This document shows positions 1-5,977 of a stretch of DNA of 15,342 nt, piece after piece. The notes beneath the pieces were generated by a model that worked only from the letters and a program-made list of their open reading frames with translations, was not told the origin of the DNA and did not search any database. The DNA lies in the NCBI GenBank assembly GCA_035456265.1, contig DATIDP010000113.1:1-15342 (forward strand). The letters are read 5' to 3'. This DNA is from DASUPK01 sp035456265. GTDB lineage: Bacteria; Actinomycetota; Thermoleophilia; Solirubrobacterales; 70-9. Numbering within the stretch: the first letter of the stretch is position 1; every line of letters begins with the position of its first letter. Both the position numbers and the translations under genes were made by a program.

Positions 1-550
1 AGGGCAGAATCTCCTCCTCGGTGAAGCCGCGGATGCCGAGGGCATTGACCTTGACCCGGCGGATCGAGGGCTCCCGGGCGATCGCCTGAAGGCCACGCAG
101 CACCTGCGGGAGCGCGTCGCGGCGGGTGATCTGGAAGAACCGGTCGCGTTGCAGCGAGTCGATCGAGACGTTCACCCGCTGGATTCCCGCGGCGGCGAGC
201 TCGGCGGCGTCCCGCTCGAGCAGGTAGCCGTTGGTGGTCAGCGAGAGATCGCGGATCCCCGGGACTCCGGAGAGCATCGCGATGAGCCGCGCAAACTGAC
301 GGCGGACGAGTGGCTCGCCACCGGTCAGGCGCACGTCCTCGATCCCGATCGAGCACGCCAGGGTGACCAGCCGCTCGATCTCCTCGAAGGTGAGGATCTC
401 CTCACGCTGCAGCCAGGGGATGCCCTCCGACGGCATGCAGTACTGGCAGCGGAAGTTGCACCGGTCGGTCACCGAGACCCGCAGGTCGGTGATCCTGCGG
501 CCGTGCCCATCGCGTAGGAAGCCTGCTCCGCCCATCGGCAAGAGCAGCAT
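1..550 (-). CDS. moaA: GTP 3',8-cyclase MoaA (partial, C-terminus off the window)
   Basis: Radical-SAM enzyme of the first step of molybdenum cofactor synthesis, converting GTP to 3',8-cyclo-7,8-dihydro-GTP together with MoaC. The visible 183 residues contain the radical-SAM cluster motif CNFRCQYC (Cys31, Cys35, Cys38 for the 4Fe-4S cluster), the SAM-binding LTGGEP (about 75-80), the LTTNG segment (about 104-108) and VNVSIDSL (about 126-133), all in MoaA order. The C-terminal half, with the second cluster and the GTP site, lies beyond position 1 and cannot be checked. Start chosen at the ATG ending at 550; an in-frame ATG at 535 is an alternative, and neither has a convincing Shine-Dalgarno. 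It is the third gene of a minus-strand operon, 41 nt after the reductase stop. The flanking enzyme is Moco-dependent, so the operon pairs a cofactor-synthesis step with its user. Confidence 0.95.
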   Translation of the reverse strand, partial: MLLLPMGGAGFLRDGHGRRITDLRVSVTDRCNFRCQYCMPSEGIPWLQREEILTFEEIERLVTLACSIGIEDVRLTGGEPLVRRQFARLIAMLSGVPGIRDLSLTTNGYLLERDAAELAAAGIQRVNVSIDSLQRDRFFQITRRDALPQVLRGLQAIAREPSIRRVKVNALGIRGFTEEEILP

Positions 551-591
551 CCCCGGCTGCACCACCAGGGAAACCGGGCGGGACGCCCCGG

Positions 592-1317
592 TCAGCCGGT
601 CGGCCCGAAGCGCTCGGTGCGAATCTGCTGCGGCTCGTAGTCGCTCTCGAGGAGCAGCTGGGAGGCGGTCTCGACGAACCCGCTCGAGCCACAGACGAAC
701 GCGATGCCGCCATCGACTCCGGCGTCCGCGATCAGCCCGGCGTCGATGTGGCCGCGGTGCCCGTCCCATCCATCGGGCGCGTCCCGGGTGAAGGTGAGGA
801 CGACGTCGTCGCCGAGTTCGTCCGCGTAGATCAGGTCATCGGCGTGGCGGACCGAATAGACGAGGCGCATGGGGAGATCGGGCATCGTCCGCCGCCGGTG
901 GCGAAGCATCGCCATCAGCGGCACGACCCCGGAGCCGCCCCCGACCATCAGCACCGGCTTCTCGCCGCGCCACACGAAGTACGAGGTGAAGGGGCCCCTG
1001 ACCTCGACCTGATCGCCCTCGACCACCACGTCGTGGAAGTACGGCGAGACCTCGCCGTCCTCGAGCCGGTCGATGGTGAGCTCGATCCTGCCCTCGTCCA
1101 GCGGGGAGGAGGCGATCGAGTACGAACGCTGGGCTCGGTACCCGTCAGGGGCCGTGAGCCGCACGTCGTAGTGCTGGCCAGGCAGATGCGGCATCCACAT
1201 CGGCAGCTCGATCCAGAACGACTTGACCCGCGGCGTCTCCTCCTTGATCGACGAAACCGTCCCGATCTGCCAGCGGCCCGGGACGCGCTGCTCGACCGGC
1301 GGTAGAGGCGACTCCAT
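592..1317 (-). CDS. Ferredoxin-reductase-like FAD/NAD(P)-binding oxidoreductase
   Basis: 241-residue flavoprotein reductase of the ferredoxin-NADP reductase superfamily, probably passing electrons between NAD(P)H and the molybdoenzyme encoded just upstream. Visible motifs: RSYSIAS (about 64-70), the FAD-binding RxYS signature, preceded by LPGQHYDVR; the nucleotide-binding glycine loop GGGSGVVPLM (about 126-135); and FVCGSSGFVE (about 207-216), the C-terminal NAD(P) motif. There is no C-terminal plant-type 2Fe-2S cysteine set, so it is a two-domain FAD/NAD(P) protein. The ATG at 1317 shares one base with the TGA of the upstream sulfite-oxidase-like gene (TGATG), which suggests translational coupling. 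Sulfite-oxidase-like proteins next to such reductases are common in Actinobacteria. Electron direction and partner are inferred. Confidence 0.9.
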   Translation of the reverse strand: MESPLPPVEQRVPGRWQIGTVSSIKEETPRVKSFWIELPMWMPHLPGQHYDVRLTAPDGYRAQRSYSIASSPLDEGRIELTIDRLEDGEVSPYFHDVVVEGDQVEVRGPFTSYFVWRGEKPVLMVGGGSGVVPLMAMLRHRRRTMPDLPMRLVYSVRHADDLIYADELGDDVVLTFTRDAPDGWDGHRGHIDAGLIADAGVDGGIAFVCGSSGFVETASQLLLESDYEPQQIRTERFGPTG

Positions 1318-1928
1318 CAGTCGCCCCAATAGCGCTCCTCCCGCCAGGGGTCGCCGTGGTTGTTGTACCCGTTCATCTCCCAGAAGCCGGGCTCGTCGTG
1401 GTCCAGCACGGTCATGCCATGGACCCACTTCGCGCTCTTCCAGAAATAGAGGTGGGGGATCAGCGTGCGAGCCGGCCCGCCGTGCTCGCGCGGCAGCGGC
1501 TCGCCCTCGTACTCGGTCACGACCCAGGCCTTGCCGTCGGTGATCTCCTCCACCGGGACGTTGGTGGTGTAGCCCCCGTAGGAATAGAAGGTCGCGTAGG
1601 CGTCGAGCGGCTCCGCCTCTTCGAGCAGCACGTCCATCGAGACGCCGCCGAAGGTCGCGTCGAGCTTGGACCACTTGGTGACGCAGTGGATGTCCTTGGT
1701 GATCGTCTCGAAGGGCAGCTTGTGGAACTCCTCCCAGTTCCACTCCCTCGGCTGCGCGACCATGCCGTCGATCCGGAAGCTCCACTCGTCCGTGGGAACG
1801 TCCGGCGTCGGGCCGGCGGTGAGCACCGGCCATCCGGACTCGAGGTACTGGCCGGGCGGGAGCCGATCCGCCAGCTCCTCCGGGGTGCGGCGGCGATGGG
1901 TGAAGCCCCTCGAGATGAACCCATTCAC
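1317..1928 (-). CDS. Sulfite-oxidase-like molybdopterin-dependent oxidoreductase (cytoplasmic)
   Basis: 203-residue protein with the molybdopterin-binding fold of sulfite oxidase/MsrP. The conserved Moco-ligand cysteine is in IHCVTKWSK (Cys82). The flanking blocks FRIDGMV, LPFETITKDI, YGGYTTNVP, REHGGPARTLIPHLYFWKSAKWV and FWEMNGYNNHGDPW fit the oxidoreductase molybdopterin-binding domain. There is no Tat or Sec signal, no heme domain and no dimerisation domain, unlike sulfite oxidase or periplasmic MsrP, so it should act in the cytoplasm. The substrate cannot be read from sequence. Start: the GTG at 1928 is preferred because the protein then begins NGFISRGF-like, as relatives do, and because a -10-like TAAGCT lies 8 nt upstream. 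The frame stays open further upstream (to about 2033), but that stretch looks like non-coding GC-rich sequence. The -10 and start codon lie inside a perfect palindrome. Confidence 0.9.
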   Translation of the reverse strand: MNGFISRGFTHRRRTPEELADRLPPGQYLESGWPVLTAGPTPDVPTDEWSFRIDGMVAQPREWNWEEFHKLPFETITKDIHCVTKWSKLDATFGGVSMDVLLEEAEPLDAYATFYSYGGYTTNVPVEEITDGKAWVVTEYEGEPLPREHGGPARTLIPHLYFWKSAKWVHGMTVLDHDEPGFWEMNGYNNHGDPWREERYWGD

Positions 1929-1954
1929 CGCGAGGCAGCTTACGCCTCGCGGTG
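1926..1954. promoter_or_regulatory. Perfect palindrome covering the promoter and start of the Moco operon
   Basis: Arms of 11 bp (CACCGCGAGGC at 1926-1936 and its exact complement at 1944-1954) flank a 7-bp centre. On the minus strand the centre holds TAAGCT (1942-1937), placed 8 nt before the GTG start of the sulfite-oxidase-like gene, so it reads as a -10 box for a leaderless transcript. The dyad therefore covers the -10, the expected transcription start and the start codon. This is where a repressor dimer would block RNA polymerase; alternatively the RNA could fold over the start codon. The symmetry is seen directly; the operator role is inferred. Confidence 0.55.
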
Positions 1955-2095
1955 TTCCCGGTGGGGCGAAAGGGGCGTCACCATCGCGCGCGCCCTGATC
2001 GCGCGACGGGGCCCTTCCAGGGGTTCGTCGCACGGTTGAGCGTGTTCGGGACGATCGGTGCGATCGTCTTCAGCCTGGCGATCGCGCTGCTCTGA
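1952..2095 (+). CDS. Possible tiny membrane peptide (doubtful)
   Basis: An open frame ending in TGA at 2093-2095 encodes a hydrophobic C-terminus (LSVFGTIGAIVFSLAIALL) that would form one membrane helix. Possible starts are GTG at 1952 or 1961 (47 or 44 codons) or TTG at 2036 (19 codons). No clear Shine-Dalgarno or -10 precedes any of them. The argument for it is that the frame stops 3 nt before a strong terminator-like hairpin. The argument against is the odd Arg-rich N-terminal part, the overlap with the divergent promoter palindrome, and the lack of a recognised family. It may be chance in GC-rich DNA. Confidence 0.2.
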   Translation: MFPVGRKGRHHRARPDRATGPFQGFVARLSVFGTIGAIVFSLAIALL

Positions 2096-2098
2096 ACG

Positions 2099-2128
2099 GC
2101 GAAGGGCCGCCCGAGGGCGGCCCTTCGC
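2099..2128. terminator. Strong GC-rich hairpin, probable terminator
   Basis: Perfect 13-bp stem (2099-2111 with 2116-2128, core GAAGGGCCGCC) closed by a 4-nt loop. There is only a very short T run on either side, so it is symmetric and could act on either strand. On the plus strand it follows the doubtful small reading frame by 3 nt. On the minus strand it lies between the structured region at 2159-2335 and the sulfite-oxidase-like gene. Confidence 0.65.
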
Positions 2129-2158
2129 TTGATACGCGGCTCTGAAACGGGCGTGGGA

Positions 2159-2335
2159 TTGACGGTGGGGCGGGACAGCTCCCACCTCCCTTGCTCGCCG
2201 GTGCCCGGGTTGGATTCCGCTGGACCGCCGCGTTGCGGTCCGACGGCCCCATGGGCCCTATGTGGAGGCCACACCTCGTGGGTCTGCCTCCCAGCGCCCG
2301 GACCTAGCGGCCCTGCACCTCCGGCGTCCCGTCAA
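2159..2335. ncRNA. Candidate structured RNA with nested long-range helices
   Basis: No convincing reading frame exists here, but complementary segments nest in order. TTGAC(GG) at 2159-2165 pairs with (CC)GTCAA at 2329-2335; GGGAC 2172-2176 with GTCCC 2326-2330; GCCGGTGC 2197-2204 with GCAC 2315-2318 plus CGGC 2322-2325; CCGGG 2205-2209 with CCCGG 2297-2301; CGCTGG 2218-2223 with CCAGCG 2291-2296. Inside are local hairpins: GGACCGC/GCGGTCC (2222-2241), GGCCC/GGGCC (2245-2257) and GGAGG-CCAC/GTGG-CCTCC (2264-2291). A few pairings exclude each other at their edges. The strand cannot be decided by pairing alone. I could not match it to SRP RNA, RNase P RNA, tmRNA or a riboswitch I know. On the minus strand it would lie in the leader of the Moco operon, followed by the hairpin at 2099-2128. 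Confidence 0.4.
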
Positions 2336-2352
2336 GCATGGAATTCAAGTTA

Positions 2353-2368
2353 GGACCACCTCCTTTCT
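2353..2368. promoter_or_regulatory. 16S-tail-like / very strong Shine-Dalgarno-like element
   Basis: The plus strand reads GGACCACCTCCTTTCT, which differs by one base from the usual 3' end of bacterial 16S rRNA (anti-Shine-Dalgarno). Read on the minus strand it is an extended Shine-Dalgarno, AGAAAGGAGGTGGTCC. On the minus strand an ATG follows about 19 nt past the AGG core, but it opens only an 11-codon frame. The element sits just outside the closing helix of the structured region. Its role is unknown. Confidence 0.3.
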
Positions 2369-2405
2369 CCGGTAGCCCTATTGAAGCACGCGCCTCGGCC
2401 GTGGC

Positions 2406-2411
2406 TAGAGT
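2406..2411 (+). promoter_or_regulatory. -10 box for the lipoprotein gene (leaderless start)
   Basis: TAGAGT lies 8 nt before the ATG at 2420, so transcription would begin at or next to the start codon. A possible -35, TTGAAG, is at 2381-2386 with a 19-nt spacer. There is no Shine-Dalgarno before the ATG. Confidence 0.5.
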
Positions 2412-2419
2412 GCGCCGCG

Positions 2420-2896
2420 ATGCATCGGTCCGGATGGATCGCGATCGCCCTGACCTCGCTCGCGGCCGGGATCACGATCCCGGGTTGCGGCGGCGGCGGT
2501 TCCGAGCGGGTCACCGCCGCGGAGCTCGTCCGGAAGGCAGATGAGATCTGCGGCAGGGAGCGGAGCAGCTTCGCGCGCATCCAGGCCCATCCGCCGCCCA
2601 ACGCCTCGGTGGCCGCGGACCAGACAGACGAGCTGATCAAGGTCACCCAGGGGGCCAACTCACAGCTCCGCGACCTGAGGCCGCCGGAAGGGCTCCAGTC
2701 GGCATATGACCGCTACCTCGGCGCGCGCGACCGGGTCATCGAGCAGATGAATCGCGGCAAAGACGCAGCGCAGGACCAGAACTCGGACGCCTATGGCGCG
2801 GCCCAGGCCGCGGTCGCGCGCGACGCACCCCAGCGCAGGAAGCTGGCCCAGGCGCTCGGGCTGACGGTCTGCAGCGCCGGCCGCGCCACCGCCTGA
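2420..2896 (+). CDS. Small putative lipoprotein, helical
   Basis: 158 residues with a lipoprotein-type signal: a short positive start, hydrophobic residues 6-20, then the lipobox-like IPGC with Cys23, followed by a Gly-rich linker. The mature part is polar and predicted helical (ADEICGRERSSF, LRDLRPPEGLQ, YDRYLGARDRVIEQM). Two further cysteines, one in DEIC near residue 45 and one in LTVC near the C-terminus, could form a disulfide outside the membrane. I recognise the general look of small secreted actinobacterial proteins but no named function. ATG 2420 is chosen over the upstream TTG at 2381 because the signal peptide begins there and the -10-like TAGAGT is 8 nt upstream. It is convergent with the next gene, with 6 nt between stops. 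Confidence 0.75.
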   Translation: MHRSGWIAIALTSLAAGITIPGCGGGGSERVTAAELVRKADEICGRERSSFARIQAHPPPNASVAADQTDELIKVTQGANSQLRDLRPPEGLQSAYDRYLGARDRVIEQMNRGKDAAQDQNSDAYGAAQAAVARDAPQRRKLAQALGLTVCSAGRATA

Positions 2897-2902
2897 GACG
2901 GC

Positions 2903-3325
2903 CTAGTCGCCGCGCCGCGCGAGGTGTCCGAAGCCGAGTGTCATCGCGAGGTTCCCGAGGCCCGCGAACCAGAGCCCGGCTCGGGCGCCCGGCTGGGAGA
3001 ATGCTGGCGATCGGGACCAGATGATGTCCGTGGCGAGCTCGGTGCCCCGCAGCCAGGAGAGCGCCCACCAGTCCTTGGCACGATTGCGCCGGTAGGCAAC
3101 GAGGTGAGCCGCCGCGAAGGTGAGCCAGATCGGGGCACAGCGACGGAAGAGCTCGCGGGCGTCGTCGGAAGGGTCGTCGTGGCCCAGGACACGCAGCGTC
3201 TGCGACGGCGCCAGCAGCGCCCCGGAGCCCAGCACGAGGTCGAAGAGGATCATGTTGCGATTCAGCCTGCGCAGCTCGCGCTCCAGCGCCATCGCGCGAT
3301 CCAACCACATTCGCGCCGCCCACAT
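2903..3325 (-). CDS. Small integral membrane protein of unknown function
   Basis: Up to 140 residues. A short charged N-terminus (LERELRRLNRN) is followed by hydrophobic segments at about 25-45 (ILFDLVLGSGALLAPSQTL), 66-82 (IWLTFAAAHLVAY) and 117-135 (LWFAGLGNLAMTLGFGHLA), with a more polar Trp-rich stretch (DWWALSWLRGTELATDIIW) that may be a fourth segment. No enzyme motif is seen. Start ATG at 3325 has a weak GAGGTGA just before it; in-frame ATGs at codons 6 and 12 are alternatives. It runs divergently from the RpiR-type regulator, with about 50 bp between starts, so the two may share a control region. Confidence 0.7.
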   Translation of the reverse strand: MWAARMWLDRAMALERELRRLNRNMILFDLVLGSGALLAPSQTLRVLGHDDPSDDARELFRRCAPIWLTFAAAHLVAYRRNRAKDWWALSWLRGTELATDIIWSRSPAFSQPGARAGLWFAGLGNLAMTLGFGHLARRGD

Positions 3326-3374
3326 TCACCTCACCCAAGAAGGGAAACCCAGTCGGAGGGCGAAATGTGCCGCG

Positions 3375-4244
3375 GTGGCAAGGACAGCGACCAAGTCCCA
3401 TCCGGCTCGCAAGAGCCTCTCCGACTTCATCACCGAGCGGTTCGACGACTTCTCGCGCTCGCAGAAGGACGTCGCCCGCTACATAGTCGACCACCTCGAC
3501 GAGGCGGCCTTCCAGACGGCCGAGGAGCTCGCCCGCCGGGCCAACACCTCCTCGTCGACGGTCGTCCGCTTCTCCCAGGCCCTGGGCTTCGACGGCTACC
3601 CCGAGCTGCAGCAGGCGGCGATCGAGGAGTACCGTCACAAGGTGGCGGAGGGAGCGCCGAACGGCAACGGAGGGAGCGGGGCCGCCGCCCTCTTCAACTT
3701 CGACCACTCGGAGTTCGAGGCTTCGCTCGGAGCGGATTACTCGAACATCGAGGAGACCGCCCGCAACCTGACGCGCGAGCAGATCGAGGCCTCGGTCTCC
3801 GCCCTCGCGACCGCGAGGCGGGTCCTGATCGTCGGCGTCGAGCAGATGGCTTTCTTCGCCAGCTACCTGCGCCATCTCCTGGGGCTGCTCGATGTGCGGG
3901 CCGAGATCGTCGCCTCGCCGAGCCAGGACAACATCCAGAAGCTCTCGCGGATGGACGAGGACACGCTGCTGGTGGTCCTGACCGCCGGCAGGGCCCATCC
4001 GCTGGTGCTGCGCGCTCTCAAGCTCGCCCGGCACCGCCGCGCGAGGACGCTCTCGATCACGGACGCGACGCTCTCGGATGTGGCAGAGCACTCCGAGCTG
4101 ATGCTCTACTACTCCTCGAACGGGCCCTCATACATCCGCTCGAACGCAGCGCTGATGGGGCTCGTCCAGGCCCTCGCCCACGGGGTCTACTCCCGGGACG
4201 AGGCGGCGCACCGCGACCGGATCCGCGCCTTCAAGCTCAAGTAA
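3375..4244 (+). CDS. RpiR-family transcriptional regulator (HTH + SIS domain)
   Basis: 289-residue DNA-binding regulator. The N-terminal HTH_6 domain spans about 14-85 (SQKDVARYIVDHLDEAAFQT, then AEELARRANTSSSTVVRFSQ as the helix-turn-helix, then LGFDGYPELQQ). A SIS domain spans about 145-272 (RVLIVGVEQMAFFASYL through LVQALAHGVYSRDEA). Family members usually sense phosphosugars. Here the usual GxGxS loop reads GVEQMA and the usual SxSGxT loop reads LTAGRAHP, so the classical phosphate-binding Ser/Thr residues appear to be missing and the ligand may differ. Start GTG 3375 gives a family-typical length; GGAGGG at 3355-3360 is 14 nt upstream, which is long for a Shine-Dalgarno. pdxST follows downstream after 250 bp; control of it is possible but unproven. 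Confidence 0.88.
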   Translation: MARTATKSHPARKSLSDFITERFDDFSRSQKDVARYIVDHLDEAAFQTAEELARRANTSSSTVVRFSQALGFDGYPELQQAAIEEYRHKVAEGAPNGNGGSGAAALFNFDHSEFEASLGADYSNIEETARNLTREQIEASVSALATARRVLIVGVEQMAFFASYLRHLLGLLDVRAEIVASPSQDNIQKLSRMDEDTLLVVLTAGRAHPLVLRALKLARHRRARTLSITDATLSDVAEHSELMLYYSSNGPSYIRSNAALMGLVQALAHGVYSRDEAAHRDRIRAFKLK

Positions 4245-4496
4245 GCGAGTTAAGGCCCTAGAACGGCCACAGGCCCGGGGGGCGATCCGGACCTGCGGCT
4301 GATATTGGGATCCGGGGGAGAGGATCCCAAACACATTGACGCCGAAACTCTCGGTTGTGCTCGCCTCCCAGAGGCCCCGCCCCCAAGCGGCGAGTAGATC
4401 TAGGCTGCCCATCCTCCAACGAGTCAAACACGGAGACCATTGATTATCGGTACGGCCATGGGGCGGGGAGCGGGCGCCTTCTACTATGGGACTTGA
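4245..4496. other. Intergenic region before pdxS with an inverted repeat
   Basis: The 252-bp gap is less GC-rich than its neighbours and shows no convincing gene. It holds a perfect 9-bp inverted repeat (TTGGGATCC at 4305-4313 with GGATCCCAA at 4322-4330, 8-nt loop). This could end the regulator transcript or serve as an operator for the adjacent regulator. TTGACG at 4336-4341 resembles a -35 but has no matching -10 at normal spacing. Confidence 0.45.
4482..4487 (+). promoter_or_regulatory. -10 box for pdxS (leaderless start)
   Basis: TACTAT ends 9 nt before the pdxS ATG at 4497. There is no Shine-Dalgarno, so the transcript probably starts at or very near the ATG. No clear -35 is visible. 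Confidence 0.5.
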
Positions 4497-5384
4497 ATGG
4501 CTGAGCGCGCCACATTTCGGGTGAAAGCCGGTCTCGCCGAGATGCTGAAGGGCGGCGTGATCATGGACGTGACCACGGCCGACCAGGCGAAGATCGCCGA
4601 GGACGCCGGGGCCTGCGCGGTGATGGCCCTCGAGCGCGTGCCCGCCGACATCCGCGCCCAGGGCGGCGTGGCCCGGATGGCGAACCCGGCGAAGATCAGG
4701 GAGATCCAGGAGGCGGTGACCATCCCCGTGATGGCGAAGGCCCGCATCGGCCATTTCGCCGAGGCGCAGGTCCTGCAGTCGCTCGAGGTCGACTACATCG
4801 ACGAGTCCGAGGTGCTGACGCCGGCGGACGAGTCGAACCACATCGACAAGTTCGCGTTCGAGGTGCCCTTCGTCTGCGGCGCCACCAACCTCGGCGAGGC
4901 GCTCCGCCGCCTCGGCGAGGGAGCGGCGATGATCCGGTCGAAGGGCGAGGCGGGCACGGGCAACATCGTCGAGGCGGTTCGCCACATGCGCGAGATCACC
5001 GACGGGATCAAGCGCCTGGCCTCGCTTCGCGGCGAGCAGCTCGCGTCGGCGGCCAAGGAGCATCAGGCGCCGCTCGACGTCGTCCAGGAGGTGGCCGACC
5101 GCGGCTGGCTCCCGGTGCCCCTGTTCTGCGCCGGCGGCATCGCGACCCCCGCGGACGCCGCGCTGATGATGCAGCTGGGCGCCCAGGGCAACTTCGTCGG
5201 CTCCGGCATCTTCAAGAGCGAGGACCCGGCGCGGCGTGCCCGGGCGATCGTGGACGCCACCACCCACTTCAACGACCCCGAGCGGGTGGCACAGGCATCG
5301 ATGGAGCTCGGCGAGGCCATGCCGGGTCTCGAGATCGAGGCTCTGGCGGCCGACGGCGGCCTGCTCCAGGGCCGGGGTTCTTGA
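4497..5384 (+). CDS. pdxS: Pyridoxal 5'-phosphate synthase subunit PdxS
   Basis: Synthase subunit of the deoxyxylulose-independent vitamin B6 pathway. It builds pyridoxal 5'-phosphate from ribose 5-phosphate, glyceraldehyde 3-phosphate and the ammonia delivered by PdxT, in a dodecamer decorated by PdxT. The 295 residues match the family length. Key residues are in place: Asp24 in VIMDVTTA, Lys81 in MAKARIGHF (the imine-forming lysine) and Lys149 in IRSKGEAGTGN, the second lysine. GGIATPADAALMMQLGAQGNFVGSGIF near 213-239 forms the C-terminal phosphate site. The terminal TGA overlaps the TTG start of pdxT (TTGA), so the two subunits are translationally coupled. Confidence 0.98.
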   Translation: MAERATFRVKAGLAEMLKGGVIMDVTTADQAKIAEDAGACAVMALERVPADIRAQGGVARMANPAKIREIQEAVTIPVMAKARIGHFAEAQVLQSLEVDYIDESEVLTPADESNHIDKFAFEVPFVCGATNLGEALRRLGEGAAMIRSKGEAGTGNIVEAVRHMREITDGIKRLASLRGEQLASAAKEHQAPLDVVQEVADRGWLPVPLFCAGGIATPADAALMMQLGAQGNFVGSGIFKSEDPARRARAIVDATTHFNDPERVAQASMELGEAMPGLEIEALAADGGLLQGRGS

Positions 5385-5965
5385 GCGCACTTCGGATCGG
5401 CGTTCTCGCCATCCAGGGCGACTTCGAGGCTCATCGCGGGATGCTCGAGGGGCTCGGCGCTGACGTCACCGAGGTCCGCACGCCCGACGAGCTCGACGGC
5501 CTCGACGGCCTGGTGATCCCCGGTGGCGAGTCGACGACGATCTCGATGGGGATGGAGCGGGAGGGTCTCGACGCGGCGATCCGCTACCGACACCGGGAGG
5601 GCCTGCCGATCCTCGGGAGCTGCGCGGGGATGATCGTCTGCGACCGCGACCACCTCGGCCTCGCCGACTACGTCTGCCGGCGCAACGCCTTCGGCCGCCA
5701 GCTGCAGAGCTTCGAGGAGGACCTGGTGATCGAGGGGTTGGGTCAGGAGCCGCTCCGGGCCGTCTTCATCCGTGCCCCGTGGGTGGATGAGGCCGGCCCC
5801 GAGGTCGAGGTCCTCGCCGAGGTCCGCGGGCACCCGGTCGCGGTGCGGGACCGGAACGTTCTCGCCGTCGCCTTCCACGCCGAGCTCACCGATGACAGCC
5901 GGCTGCACGCCGCCTTCATGGCGATCTGCACCGCCGCGCGGTCGGGTGAGCGGGCGCATCGCTAG
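5381..5965 (+). CDS. pdxT: Pyridoxal 5'-phosphate synthase glutaminase subunit PdxT
   Basis: Class I glutamine amidotransferase that hydrolyses glutamine and channels ammonia to PdxS. The 194 residues carry the family landmarks: IGVLAIQGDFEAH (6-18), PGGEST (47-52), the nucleophile Cys81 in GSCAGMI, RNAFGRQ (101-107), and the His166/Glu168 pair in AFHAELT that completes the triad. The TTG start at 5381 overlaps the pdxS stop by 4 nt and places LRIGVLA at the usual N-terminus; no better start exists nearby. The stop codon coincides with a -10-like hexamer for the next gene. Confidence 0.97.
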   Translation: MSALRIGVLAIQGDFEAHRGMLEGLGADVTEVRTPDELDGLDGLVIPGGESTTISMGMEREGLDAAIRYRHREGLPILGSCAGMIVCDRDHLGLADYVCRRNAFGRQLQSFEEDLVIEGLGQEPLRAVFIRAPWVDEAGPEVEVLAEVRGHPVAVRDRNVLAVAFHAELTDDSRLHAAFMAICTAARSGERAHR

Positions 5966-5968
5966 GTT
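5963..5968 (+). promoter_or_regulatory. Possible -10 box for the aminopeptidase gene
   Basis: TAGGTT overlaps the pdxT stop codon and ends 9 nt before the GTG at 5978. It fits the spacing of the other leaderless starts in this window, but the gene may also simply be read through from pdxST. Confidence 0.3.
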
Positions 5969-5977
5969 TCGCAGTCC

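Noticed and set aside
1929..2033. N-terminal extension of the sulfite-oxidase-like protein to an upstream start near 2033
   Set aside because: The extra residues do not resemble the family, and the -10-like TAAGCT directly before the GTG at 1928 argues for the shorter form.
2205..2223. A T-arm-like GGTTGGATTCC resembling part of a tRNA or tmRNA
   Set aside because: The conserved C of the T loop is missing, and no acceptor stem, anticodon arm or CCA end can be built around it.
2159..2335. Assignment of the structured region to SRP RNA, RNase P RNA or tmRNA
   Set aside because: The signature sequences of each (for example GGTCCGGAAGGAAGCAGC for SRP or GAGGAAAGTCC for RNase P) are absent on both strands.
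2736..4091. A 451-codon minus-strand frame over the lipoprotein, membrane protein and RpiR genes
   Set aside because: It crosses three better-supported genes and shows no recognisable domain.
4258..4440. A 60-codon minus-strand frame before pdxS
   Set aside because: No ribosome-binding site, no conserved look, and it runs through the 4305-4330 inverted repeat.
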